NCBI RefSeq assembly: GCF_036178845.1
Contig: NZ_CP108070.1
Coordinates: 558,001 to 622,000, forward strand
Direction: 5' to 3'
Length of the DNA: 64,000 nt
Origin: Streptomyces sp. NBC_00271
GTDB lineage: Bacteria; Actinomycetota; Actinomycetes; Streptomycetales; Streptomycetaceae
Shown: positions 8,151 through 16,775 of the stretch, one piece after another
Layout of the letters: the number at the start of each line of letters is the position of its first letter
How positions within the stretch are numbered: the stretch's first letter is position 1
The notes under the pieces: generated by a model
The model's input: the letters and a program-made list of their open reading frames with translations, nothing else
Told to the model about the DNA's origin: nothing
The model's database searches: none
Translations under genes and position numbers: made by a program

Positions 8151-9854
8151 ATGCCCACCCAACCGCGTATCACGCTGGAACCCGGCGAGGAACTGGCCGG
8201 CTACCGCATCGAGTCCTACATCGCCCGCGGCGGCATGGCCGTCGTGTACCTGGCCAGGGACATCTCCCTGGGACGGCCGGTCGCCCTGAAACTCCTCGCC
8301 CCCGAACTCAGCTCCAATGCGAACTTTCGTGCCCGCTTCATACGGGAATCGGAGCTGGCCGCTTCGGTCGACCATCCCAACATCCTGCCGATCTACCAGG
8401 CAGGCGAGGTGGACAACGTGCTCTACATCGCCATGCGGTACGTCGACGGTGAGGACCTGGCCGCACTTCTCGACAGCCGCGCCCACGCGCCGGAAGGACA
8501 CGGCCAGCTGACGGTGGCCGAGGCCATGTCCCTGTTCACCCAGGTCGCCGGTGCGCTGGACGCCGCCCACGACGTAGGGCTGGTGCACAGGGACGTCAAA
8601 CCCGGCAACATCCTTCTCTCCGACGCCACCCTGCCGCTCTCGCAGCGCCACGTCTACCTCACCGACTTCGGACTGACCAAGCGCTCGGCCAGCCTGAACG
8701 GCCTGACCACCACCGGCCACTTCCTCGGCACACTCGCCTACGTCGCCCCGGAACAAATAGCCGGCCGCCCTCTCGACGGGCGAACGGACATCTACTCGCT
8801 GGGCTGCGGCATGTTCCAGGCGCTCACCGGCCAGGTGCCCTTCCCCTGCGACGACGACGCCGCCGTCCTGTGGGCCCACATGTCCGAGCCCAGACCGAAC
8901 GTGTCCGACTACCGCAACGACCTTCCACCGGCCGTCGATGCGGTGCTCAAGCGTGCCATGGCACGCGCGCCGGAAGACCGGCAGCAATCCTGCCGGGCAG
9001 TCATCGAGGAGCTACGACGGACGTTCCGCGCCGCACCAGTACCAGTACCAGTACCAGTACCGGAAGCGGAAGCGGCGCAAGGCCGACCGGTCAGCGCCAC
9101 ATCGCATACCCCCGCACCGCCCAACTCCCCACCCCTACGCCGCCACGCTCCGAAACGGCCGGGGCCGGCCCCGAAGGCTGCGGTACGGCAACGGCGGCCC
9201 CGGGGACCAGCCCCACCGCACGCCCCCCGCACCCGAACCAGACGCCGGATACTCGGGCTGCTGGCCGCCCTGGCCGTCGTTGTGGCCGGTGTGCTCACCG
9301 CGGTGTTCACCTCACGGCCCGACAACTCCTGGGTGGACACGGGGACGCAGGCGGCTCCCTTCCGGCTCGAGCACCCACCGAACTGGCAGTTCCACCCGGC
9401 CACCGACGCGGTGATGTACGCCGACACGTCCAGCCATCTCATTGGCCTCTTCACCGACGGTGACACGGAGGCATGGCAGCGCGCCGGGAAGATCGTGGAC
9501 GCCGATCCGGCCAACCTCACCGGCATCATGCTCCGCCATACCGGGGAAACGCAGAAGCTCAACACCTCCGCCGAGGCAGCCGACGTGATCCGCGCCAGCC
9601 CCGCTTTCCGTCACGACGCCCTCGGTAAGCCGGTGCCTGCGCGCGTGGACGGCGTCAAGGGCTGGCGCCTGAACGGAACACTCACCAATCCGAACAGCGG
9701 CGGCACACCCGACAAGATCGCCTACAGCTACTACGTCCTCAACATCCCCAACGGCACAGCACATCTCGTCTTCTTCGCACTGCCCGACCGAATGGCCGAT
9801 CAAGACCACACCTTCGCCCGGGTACGCGACACCATCCAGCTGCCCAAGGACTGA
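8151..9854 (+). CDS. transmembrane Ser/Thr protein kinase
   Basis: A 567-residue Hanks-type kinase. It has a glycine loop (IARGGMAVVY), the VAIK-type lysine (PVALKLL), HRDVKPGN near residue 146, TDFG near 171, GTLAYVAPEQ near 200 and DIYSLG. All key residues are present, so it should be active. A linker has a short PVPVPVPVP run and a basic, proline-rich stretch; one membrane helix spans about residues 366-388. The extracellular domain of about 175 residues (RLEHPPNWQF ... DTIQLPKD) resembles the LpqN/PsbP-like ligand folds seen in actinobacteria rather than PASTA repeats. The gene starts 13 bases after the protease-like gene, so the two likely act in one signalling unit, perhaps with the zinc ribbon as partner or substrate. 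Confidence 0.9.
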   Translation: MPTQPRITLEPGEELAGYRIESYIARGGMAVVYLARDISLGRPVALKLLAPELSSNANFRARFIRESELAASVDHPNILPIYQAGEVDNVLYIAMRYVDGEDLAALLDSRAHAPEGHGQLTVAEAMSLFTQVAGALDAAHDVGLVHRDVKPGNILLSDATLPLSQRHVYLTDFGLTKRSASLNGLTTTGHFLGTLAYVAPEQIAGRPLDGRTDIYSLGCGMFQALTGQVPFPCDDDAAVLWAHMSEPRPNVSDYRNDLPPAVDAVLKRAMARAPEDRQQSCRAVIEELRRTFRAAPVPVPVPVPEAEAAQGRPVSATSHTPAPPNSPPLRRHAPKRPGPAPKAAVRQRRPRGPAPPHAPRTRTRRRILGLLAALAVVVAGVLTAVFTSRPDNSWVDTGTQAAPFRLEHPPNWQFHPATDAVMYADTSSHLIGLFTDGDTEAWQRAGKIVDADPANLTGIMLRHTGETQKLNTSAEAADVIRASPAFRHDALGKPVPARVDGVKGWRLNGTLTNPNSGGTPDKIAYSYYVLNIPNGTAHLVFFALPDRMADQDHTFARVRDTIQLPKD

Positions 9855-9958
9855 CCCAGGCCCTTACGTATGCCTTCCGGCAATGCGGCGTGCGGAACCG
9901 GCACATCCCATCCCAGCCAGGGCAGTGCCTGTGGCATGACACCCAGGTCCGGCATCGG

Positions 9959-10480
9959 CGCGCTCGATCACCGCCACTGATGCCCCTCCCTCAAGACGGC
10001 CCCTGGGCGGCCGCGCCGGGGTCCCGAAACGGCAGGGGTTTCCCGGCCGCGTCTCCACGTGCTTTTACCCGATGTACCCGGATCTGTCGAGTACCGAGTT
10101 TTCGGAACATGACCACACTGTGCCGGTCATGCCTACTTGGAGTGCAGTCTCACCAACAAGCAAATGAGACAGCACGGCGAGACGGAACTCCTGCAAGGAC
10201 GCTCCCTCTCACTAATCCGCGGGTCATCCCGGCACCTGAGCCACAGTTCTAACTGATGCACGGGCCAATACGCCGAATGCTCGCGACACATCAAAGAAAC
10301 CTTCAGTATCAATAAGGAGAAAATTCATGATTCGTAATAAGCGCACCCGCGACGGCACCCGCCCCAAGCGACGGAGCCTTCGCCTTGCGACGGTTGCCGC
10401 CTCGGCTGCTGTGGTGGCCGGGGGCGTCATCGTTCCGGCTTCTGCCGCGGTGGCGGCCCCGATGCCCGCCTCGCCGGTCG
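9959..10480 (+). repeat. leader cassette copy C
   Basis: Most diverged of the three cassettes. Recognisable blocks are CGCTCGATCACCGC, CCCTGGGCGGCC, TCGGAACATGACCACACTG, GAGTGCAGTCTCACC, GCAAATGAGACAGCACGGCG, CAGTATCAATAAGGAGAAAA and the signal-peptide codons. Spacing between the blocks is kept. Confidence 0.7.
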
Positions 10481-10548
10481 TGAGCCATGTCGACAGCCAC
10501 GGCAAGCACAGCTATCCCGACACCTTCCCGGAAATACGTCGCAGGTAA
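10327..10548 (+). CDS. small secreted protein, leader-cassette family copy C
   Basis: A 73-residue protein from ATG 10327 with the family ribosome binding site AATAAGGAG. The signal peptide (1-44) has a twin-arginine-like KRRSLRLATVA start and VPASAAVAA end. The predicted mature part is only about 29 residues (PMPASPVV ... FPEIRRR) and resembles the first third of copy B, including an aspartate-serine-histidine motif and a P-D/S-D region. It may be a truncated or frameshifted relative of copy B. The IS5-type element begins 68 bases past its stop and may have removed its original downstream sequence. Confidence 0.5.
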   Translation: MIRNKRTRDGTRPKRRSLRLATVAASAAVVAGGVIVPASAAVAAPMPASPVVSHVDSHGKHSYPDTFPEIRRR

Positions 10549-10615
10549 TACCCAAGACGGACACGGCGCGAGCAGCGACGCCAGCTAGGAGGTGACTGTC
10601 GCGGACAGTATCGAG

Positions 10616-11627
10616 TGAAGTCTTCTCGGCAACGTGACGGTTGCGGTGTGTGATGATGCCGGACGGCGGGATGGTGACTCGGCGTCAGACATGAGTGAAG
10701 CCCCTGGTAGGAACGAGTCTGCGAAGATCACGTTCCGTACAACCAGAGGCTCCACGTGGCGTCCAGTATCACCTACACCGCCGTGCTCGATGTCCGCAGG
10801 GCGACCGCCGAGCATCTCGCGAAGCTGCTGCGCGGGCACCGCGAGCAGCTCGGGACCCGCAAGGGCACTCGCGCGCTGGGCGTCTTCAAACAGGCGGTGT
10901 TCGTGCTGCGCTGGTTCGTCGACGGTACCCGGCTGGCCCAACTCGCCCGGGACAACGGCATCTCGGTACCGACCGCCTACCGCTACCTGCACGAAGGGCT
11001 GACGGTGCTCGCCAACCACGCTCCCGATCTGTCCACCGCGCTGGAGAGGGCGGCGGCGGCCGGGTACACCCACCTCAACCTGGACGGCACGGTCATCCGC
11101 ACCGACCGTGTGGCCGCCGCCGGCCCCAACGGCGCGGACCTGTGGTGGTCGGGGAAGCACAAGCACCACGGAGGAAACGTGCAGGTCATCGCCACCCCGG
11201 ACGGCTGGCCCCTCTGGGTCTCCCCGGTCCGCCCGGGCCGCGAGCACGACACCACCTGCGCACGGGCCCACGGGCTGGTCGACGCCCTGAACCGGCTCGC
11301 CGCCATCCTGGGCGTCCCTACCCTGACCGACCTCGGCTACGAGAACGCCGGGCCCGGCTTCCGCCACCCGGTCAAGAAGCCCAAGGGCGGTGAACTCGCC
11401 GACCCCGACCTGGCGTTCAACGCCGTGATCCGAGGCGTCCACGCTGTCGCCGAACGTGCCAACGCCCTGCTGAAGGTCACTTTCAAGGCCCTGCGCAGGG
11501 TCAGCCTCGACCCCTCGGCCATCACCCGCATCGCCCGAGCCGCCCTCGTCCTGCTCCAGCTCGAGCACGGCCGCACCGCCTGAACGAAGATCACAAAACG
11601 TCACGAGACGTTACCGAGAAGAGTTCA
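10616..11627 (+). mobile_element. IS5-type insertion sequence, about 1.0 kb
   Basis: Imperfect terminal inverted repeats bound the element: left TGAAGTCTTCTCGGCAACGT (10616-10635), and right, read on the minus strand, TGAACTCTTCTCGGTAACGT (11608-11627). They match at 18 of 20 bases. One full-length transposase gene lies between. Target duplication was not obvious by eye. Confidence 0.8.
10756..11583 (+). CDS. IS5-type DDE transposase
   Basis: A 275-residue protein with a GTG start. An N-terminal helix-turn-helix (RLAQLARDNGISVPTAYRYL, about 55-75) precedes a DDE core: HLNLDGTVIRTD (first Asp), LTDLGYENAG (second Asp) and HAVAERANALLK (Glu). Length and motif order agree with the DDE_Tnp_4/IS5 group common in Streptomyces. 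The frame is intact and both ends of the element are present, so the copy could be active. Confidence 0.9.
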   Translation: MASSITYTAVLDVRRATAEHLAKLLRGHREQLGTRKGTRALGVFKQAVFVLRWFVDGTRLAQLARDNGISVPTAYRYLHEGLTVLANHAPDLSTALERAAAAGYTHLNLDGTVIRTDRVAAAGPNGADLWWSGKHKHHGGNVQVIATPDGWPLWVSPVRPGREHDTTCARAHGLVDALNRLAAILGVPTLTDLGYENAGPGFRHPVKKPKGGELADPDLAFNAVIRGVHAVAERANALLKVTFKALRRVSLDPSAITRIARAALVLLQLEHGRTA

Positions 11628-11733
11628 GTGACTTCGGAGTCTGGCTGGGTGCCAAGGCCTGTGGCCACAACGCCCGGCCAGGCTGCCGCGGGCAGCTGGT
11701 TTCACGCAGACGGCCGGCCGTGACGGGGCACGG

Positions 11734-13365
11734 TCAGCCGACCTTGATTTCTTCGTACACCGGAACGCCGAACTGGTTCAGCGCCACATTGGAGAGCTTC
11801 TGCGAATAGCCGGCCGTGCCGTGCCCGTACCAGAGGGGAATGCTGGCCATGTCATCCCGGACCACCTCCTCGGCCTGCTGGAAGATACCCACAGCCTTTG
11901 CTCTGTCGGTCTCGGTGTTGGCCCTGCCTACCAGGTTGTCGAATTCCTTGTTCGACCATTTTCCGTCGTTCGATGACGCGCCGGTGTAGTAGAGCGGCTG
12001 CAGGAAGTTCTGGATCAGCGGATAGTCCATCTGCCAGCCGCCGCGGAAAGGCCCTGTCATCTTGTACTGGGTGATCTGGTTGCGGAAGTCGGCGAACGTG
12101 CCGATCGGGTTTCCGACACAGGCTCTGTCGTTGCCGAGCGCGTTGTTGATGGAGTTGCAGGCCGCGTCCACCCACTCCTTGATAGAGGCGTCCGCGTTGT
12201 ACGAGATCTTCACCTGACCGCCGGGGAGGCCGCCGCCCTCCTGGACCAGCTTCTTCGCCTCCTCCGGGTGGTACTCGCAGGCTTCACCGCACAGGCCCGC
12301 CTTGAAGCCACCGCCCTCACCGAGGACCGGCGAGGTCCAGTCACTCGCAGGGGTACGACTCTTCTGGAAGATCGTGTCGATGATCTGGTTCCGGTCGATG
12401 GCCATGGACAGGCCCTTGCGGACCTTCTCCGTCCCCGGCTTGGACCACGCCTTGTCATAGAACGGGAAGGCCAGGGTCTCGATGCCGCCAGCCGGGATGT
12501 TGATGAACCGACCATCGAGGTCGGCCTGCACATTTCTGAGCTGTGACAACGGCACCCCGGTGACGAGGCCGAGATTTCCCGCCAACAGATCGGTGTAGGC
12601 GGTGATGCTGTCGGTGTAGACCTTCAGGTCAACTCCGCCGTTCTGCGCCTTGTCGTCTCCCGAATAGCCGTCCCATCTGCGCAGGGACATCCCCGAGGCG
12701 CGGGTGTACGACTCGACGGCGTACGGGCCGTTGCCGATCGGCTTCTTCAGCCAGGTGTCGTGGTCGTCGAAGAACGCACGGGGAAGCGGGGCGAAGGTCG
12801 CATAGCCGAGGGTCTCGGGGAAAGTCGAGAACTTCTGGTTGAGCCGGACGGTGAAGGTGTGGCCGTCAACGATCACGAGGCCCGACAGCGTATCGGCGGT
12901 CTGGCTGCCGGATGCCGGATGGACCTTGTCGTATCCGTCGATGTAGCCGAAGAAATAGGCGTTCCGCTGGTTGTTCTTCAGGCTTGCGCCGTAGTTCCAG
13001 GCGTCCACGAAGGATTTCGCGGTGACCTTCTCGCCGTTGCTGAAGGTCCAGCCGTTCTTGATGGTGATCGTGAAGTTCTGCGAGTCGGAGGTCTCGATCT
13101 TCTCGGCGAGCATGTTCTCGGCCTTGCCGGTCTTCGCGTCGTACCGCTTCAGGTTGCGGAAGATCATGTCCAGGACCGTGGTACCCAGCGACTCGTTTGT
13201 GTTCGCCGGCTCGAGCGGCTTCTGCGGGTCGCCCCAGGAAGCGCTGAGGATTCCGGAGCCGTGGCTGCCGCTGGTGCCGCCGTCGCTCCCGCCTCCGCAG
13301 GCTGTCGCCGCGAGAGCGACCGCCACCGCGTTCACGACCCATCGGGCGTACGTGGTTCCCCTCAT
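11734..13365 (-). CDS. ABC transporter oligopeptide-binding lipoprotein
   Basis: A 543-residue solute-binding protein of the OppA/DppA class (SBP family 5). ATG 13365 is chosen because GAGGAGGAAG lies just upstream. Signal peptide and lipobox are at the start (ATACGGG, with the lipid-carrying Cys near residue 24). The family hallmarks follow: LDMIFRNLKRYD, LAEKIETSDSQNFTITIKNGWTF as the family's hydrophobic cluster, AKSFVDAWNYG, and a C-terminal IPLWYGHG region. It should deliver peptides to a membrane permease, but no permease or ATPase genes lie beside it, so it is an orphan component here. It is flanked by an IS element and gene remnants. Confidence 0.9.
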   Translation of the reverse strand: MRGTTYARWVVNAVAVALAATACGGGSDGGTSGSHGSGILSASWGDPQKPLEPANTNESLGTTVLDMIFRNLKRYDAKTGKAENMLAEKIETSDSQNFTITIKNGWTFSNGEKVTAKSFVDAWNYGASLKNNQRNAYFFGYIDGYDKVHPASGSQTADTLSGLVIVDGHTFTVRLNQKFSTFPETLGYATFAPLPRAFFDDHDTWLKKPIGNGPYAVESYTRASGMSLRRWDGYSGDDKAQNGGVDLKVYTDSITAYTDLLAGNLGLVTGVPLSQLRNVQADLDGRFINIPAGGIETLAFPFYDKAWSKPGTEKVRKGLSMAIDRNQIIDTIFQKSRTPASDWTSPVLGEGGGFKAGLCGEACEYHPEEAKKLVQEGGGLPGGQVKISYNADASIKEWVDAACNSINNALGNDRACVGNPIGTFADFRNQITQYKMTGPFRGGWQMDYPLIQNFLQPLYYTGASSNDGKWSNKEFDNLVGRANTETDRAKAVGIFQQAEEVVRDDMASIPLWYGHGTAGYSQKLSNVALNQFGVPVYEEIKVG

Positions 13366-14099
13366 GGACTTCCTCCTCGGAGTGCTCGGCCCCATGCCCG
13401 GTCCCCTGCTCGGCACCCCGCCCGGTCCCACTGCTCTGTCTCAGCCCTGGGTTACGTACGGACCAATATCGCCCCATACGCCATGAATCACACACTCACC
13501 CCGCCCATGACGGCCGAGGGTCATCCGGATACATGCATTGCTGGAGTTTCAACGAAGCCAGCACGACTGACGGCACCGCAAGCACGAGAATCCGGGGAGT
13601 CCGAAACATGCCGCGGCCGATCGGACGCTTACAGGCTCCGCGCTCTGGTTGTTCAGGCCAATCATCAGCTGTACCTTCTCCTCCCCAACGACAGCCTGCA
13701 CACGCAGCAGGGGCGCAGGGCTCCGGCGCAGTCTTGTGGCGTCAAGTTCGTGACGATCTGCCAGCTCAGCGGCGGGGCAGTGCAACAGGCACGGCTTCCA
13801 AGAGCAGCGAGGCCGACCGGGCTGCCCAGGACGGGGAAGACGGTACGGACGCGAGCGGCGACGTTCGGCAGCAGCAGCGGTAGGCGTAGAGCGTGAAGGC
13901 ACGTGAGTGACATCGTCCAAGCCGTCGCCGGACTGCTCTCACAACGTCCGGCTCCCGTCCCCGTGTTGAAGTGATCTCCAGGGTTCCAGGCCCCATGACT
14001 GCCTGCACCCGGTTTCGGATCCCACCACTCCGTCAGCTATGCATGGCGGCTCGGGCAGGTCATTCCCGGTGGGCCTCTATGACGCCGGGCAGGGGCAGA
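13366..14099. other. gap without a supported gene
   Basis: About 730 bases. The first part should carry the promoter of the binding-protein gene. Several weak frames exist, but no product is recognised and no frame shows a good start signal. The segment ends in the stump of an aminotransferase gene, so some of it may be deletion debris. Confidence 0.4.
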
Positions 14100-14313
14100 T
14101 GACGGCGGTGCGGGGCGCGGGCTGTGGGCCGGGATCGACGACTCCCCCTCGTACGGCACTGGGCGGGAGATCTCCGAGAAGCTGATGGACCGGGGCGTGT
14201 TGGTGAAGGACACCCACGGGTCGACGATCCGGATCGCGCCGCCGCTGGTGATCAGCAAGGAGGACCTGGACTGGGGGCTGGACCAACTGCGGGCCGTACC
14301 CGGCGTCCGGTAG
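14100..14313 (+). pseudogene. rocD: ornithine aminotransferase, C-terminal stump
   Basis: The plus strand reads GRGLWAGIDDSPSYGTGREI, then LMDRGVLVKDTHGSTIRIAP, then KEDLDWGLDQLR and a stop at 14311. This is the C-terminal 65 residues of the PLP-dependent ornithine aminotransferase, with the conserved LVKDTHGSTIR loop. The preceding codons (MTAVRG) belong to the same gene but are one base out of frame near 14118. The PLP-lysine domain is missing. It cannot be functional. Confidence 0.8.
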
Positions 14314-14326
14314 TCCGGGCGCCGGG

Positions 14327-14662
14327 TCAGTGCCTGGTCTTGGCCTTGCTCCTGCTCTTCTTGGACTTCTTGCTGCTGTGCGAAGTGCCGGACGTCTTGA
14401 CGGGCTTGGTGAAGGAGCCGCCGCTGACCCAGTGCTTCTTCTCCGTGCCGCCGTAGTACCAGGCGCCGTCGACGGCGGCCTTCACGGACGAGCAGTTCTT
14501 GTTCTCGACGACCTTGTAGCCCTTGCCGGTGCTGTAGCTGCCGCGGTCGACGCAGCGTTTGGACGATCCCGAGGAGGAGCAGCCCGTGAGGGCCGCGGCG
14601 AGCAACGCCATGCCGCTGAGGACAACCGTGCCCGTACGCAGCCGCCGACGTATGTCCGCCAT
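14327..14662 (-). CDS. small lipoprotein
   Basis: A 111-residue protein from ATG 14662, with GGGGAG upstream. Residues 1-27 form a lipoprotein signal peptide (ALTGCSSSG: lipobox LTGC). The mature part has two more cysteines (KRCVDRGSY, ENKNCSSV), a central WYYGGTEKKHWVSGG segment and a very basic Ser/Lys-rich tail (SSKKSKKSRSKAKTRH). Anchored at the outer face of the membrane; no known domain. It is divergent from the kinase gene at 15015, with which it may share regulation. Confidence 0.7.
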   Translation of the reverse strand: MADIRRRLRTGTVVLSGMALLAAALTGCSSSGSSKRCVDRGSYSTGKGYKVVENKNCSSVKAAVDGAWYYGGTEKKHWVSGGSFTKPVKTSGTSHSSKKSKKSRSKAKTRH

Positions 14663-15014
14663 GTTCGTCCACTCCCCTTGTCGTTGTGTGCCGTGTGTCC
14701 TGACGCCCGGCCGCCGCTGTCCGGTTCCGGGGCTCCCACTACAGTTCGCTTTGCGCTCCTTGGAATGGTGTGCGCCCTGCCGCCGCCCGCGCAACGGCAG
14801 AGACGGCACTGTCACGTTGTTGGGTGTGTGGAGATCTGGCGGCGTGTCAAACGAGGGTGTACGACTGAGTGCCGGTCTAGATCCAAATACCTCGGCATCA
14901 AACGCCATCGCAGCGACCCCGCACAGCGAGCCGGGTACCGTATGCCCGAACAGCACACCGCCGGACCACACGCGGGTGTGGTCGGGACCGACGGAGAGGG
15001 CTGGTAGGAAAGCT
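14663..15014. other. divergent intergenic region, lipoprotein / kinase
   Basis: About 350 bases between two divergent starts. It must hold both promoters. No clear palindrome or -35/-10 set stands out. AGGAAAGCTATGG supplies the kinase start context. Confidence 0.4.
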
Positions 15015-16109
15015 ATGGAAGAGCCGCGTCGCCTCGGCGGCCGGTACGAGCTGGGCCATGTGCTCGGCCGTGGCGGCATGGCCGAGGTCTACCTGGCGCA
15101 CGACACCAGGCTCGGCCGCTCCGTGGCGGTGAAGACGCTGCGCGCGGACCTCGCACGCGATCCGTCCTTCCAGGCCCGGTTTCGCCGGGAGGCCCAGTCG
15201 GCCGCCTCGCTCAACCATCCCACGATCGTCGCGGTGCACGACACGGGCGAGGACCACATCGACGGGGTCTCGATCCCGTACATCGTGATGGAGTACGTCG
15301 ACGGGTCGACGTTCCGCACGCTTCTTCACAGCGGCCGCAAGCTGCTGCCGGAGCGGTCTATGGAGATGACCATCGGCATCCTCCAGGGCCTGGAGTACTC
15401 CCACCGCGCCGGCATCGTCCACCGCGACATCAAGCCCGCGAACGTCATGCTGACGCGCAACGGCCAGGTCAAGGTCATGGACTTCGGCATCGCCCGCGCC
15501 ATGGGCGACTCCGGCATGACGATGACGCAGACGGCCGCAGTCATCGGCACCGCCCAGTACCTCTCCCCGGAGCAGGCGAAGGGCGAGCAGGTCGACGCGC
15601 GCTCGGACCTCTACTCGACCGGCTGCCTCCTCTACGAGCTGCTGACAGTCCGCCCGCCCTTCGTGGGCGACTCCCCGGTCGCGGTGGCCTACCAGCACGT
15701 CCGCGAGGAGCCGCAGCCGCCGAGCGTCTTCAACCCCGAGATCACGCCCGAGATGGACGCGATCGTGATGCGGGCGCTGGTCAAGGACCCGAACTACCGC
15801 TACCAGTCCGCCGACGAGATGCGTTCCGACATCGAGGCCTGCCTCGACGGCCAGCCGGTCGCCGCCGCAGCGGCCATGGGCTCCGTCGGCTACGGCGGCT
15901 ACCCCGACGATCAGCCGACGACGGCTCTGCGCACGGACTCCAGCGCCGGCCCGACCACGATGCTGCCGCCGATGAACCGCTACAACGAGCGCCCGGACCG
16001 TCGCCGGCAGAAGAAGAACAACACGTCGACGATCCTGCTGGTCGTGGCCGGTGTGCTGCTGCTGGTCAGCGCGATCCTCATCGGCAAGTGGTTGGGCAAG
16101 CAGTTTTAG
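15015..16109 (+). CDS. membrane-anchored Ser/Thr protein kinase without sensor domain
   Basis: A 364-residue kinase closely following the PknB pattern: LGRGGMAEVYLA, VAVKTLR, HRDIKPAN (about 137), VMDFGIAR, GTAQYLSPEQ and ARSDLYSTG. All catalytic residues are present. A basic juxtamembrane segment (DRRRQKKNN) leads into one membrane helix (about 340-358), after which only about seven residues remain (KWLGKQF). PknB-type kinases of Streptomyces normally carry extracellular PASTA repeats here, so this one is either a short variant or has been truncated. The repeated coiled-coil/HTH gene starts about 110 bases later, consistent with truncation by an inserted element. The kinase domain itself should be active. 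Confidence 0.9.
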   Translation: MEEPRRLGGRYELGHVLGRGGMAEVYLAHDTRLGRSVAVKTLRADLARDPSFQARFRREAQSAASLNHPTIVAVHDTGEDHIDGVSIPYIVMEYVDGSTFRTLLHSGRKLLPERSMEMTIGILQGLEYSHRAGIVHRDIKPANVMLTRNGQVKVMDFGIARAMGDSGMTMTQTAAVIGTAQYLSPEQAKGEQVDARSDLYSTGCLLYELLTVRPPFVGDSPVAVAYQHVREEPQPPSVFNPEITPEMDAIVMRALVKDPNYRYQSADEMRSDIEACLDGQPVAAAAAMGSVGYGGYPDDQPTTALRTDSSAGPTTMLPPMNRYNERPDRRRQKKNNTSTILLVVAGVLLLVSAILIGKWLGKQF

Positions 16110-16220
16110 AAGCCGTTGTCTTTCCGAGCTTGAGGACTGCATTTCCGCTGGTCAGGCATAGAGGCGGCGGTTCCGTTGCAGTGGTGACCTGTTGTGTCGT
16201 CGCTCCAGTGGAGGTCAGGA

Positions 16221-16766
16221 ATGCCGTCGGTCGTGGGACTGCTGGAACAGCGCGAGTGCGCCGCTCGCCGTCGTGTGGACGAACTGCGGGAGGAGGCCGA
16301 CCGGATCCAGGCCGAGTTGTCCGTGGCCGAGCACGATTGGAACGAGTGGGTCATCGCTCGCTTGCGTGTCCGCGAGGTACTGGTCCCAGGCGAAGGTGAC
16401 GTCGCCGGTCCTGATGTCGCTGTGGACCTGCCGAATGGCGGTGAACAGCCGTTGCCCGCCGGGGCTTTGGAACCGGCGAAGTCGAAGTCGATGGTGCCGA
16501 TGTGGCGTGCGGGGCTGACCTGGTCGGCGCTGTCGGTGGACTACCAACGCATCCTGCGAGTCCTTGCCGACCGCGACCGACTTGGTCAAGGTCCGCTTTC
16601 CTGCCAGGAGATGGCCGTCTGCTTCGGCCTGGAGGTCGTGCCGGCAAAGGTGGAAGCGTTGCGGTCGAAGGCGAAGCGGATGGTGGCCCGGGGGTGGCTG
16701 GTCGAGCCGGTGCCGGGTCGGTTCACGCTCTCGCAGGCCGTGGCCGGACAAGGCGAGGGACTGTGA
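16221..16766 (+). CDS. coiled-coil plus helix-turn-helix protein, repeated in this window
   Basis: A 181-residue protein from ATG 16221, preceded by GGAGG. Residues 1-45 form a charged coiled coil (RRRVDELREEADRIQAELSV). A variable linker follows, then residues 95-165 look like a winged helix (VDYQRILRVLADRDRLGQGP, CQEMAVCFGLEVVPAKVEAL, KRMVARGWLVEP). I do not know a characterised homologue. A second, damaged copy lies at 26866-27290 fused to a Ku fragment, so the sequence behaves like a passenger of mobile DNA. DNA binding is inferred. Confidence 0.65.
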   Translation: MPSVVGLLEQRECAARRRVDELREEADRIQAELSVAEHDWNEWVIARLRVREVLVPGEGDVAGPDVAVDLPNGGEQPLPAGALEPAKSKSMVPMWRAGLTWSALSVDYQRILRVLADRDRLGQGPLSCQEMAVCFGLEVVPAKVEALRSKAKRMVARGWLVEPVPGRFTLSQAVAGQGEGL

Positions 16767-16775
16767 ACGGCGGCC

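Noticed and set aside
13533..13883. A 116-codon plus-strand frame in the gap after the binding-protein gene
   Set aside because: No recognised product, no ribosome binding site, and similar open frames overlap it on the other strand.
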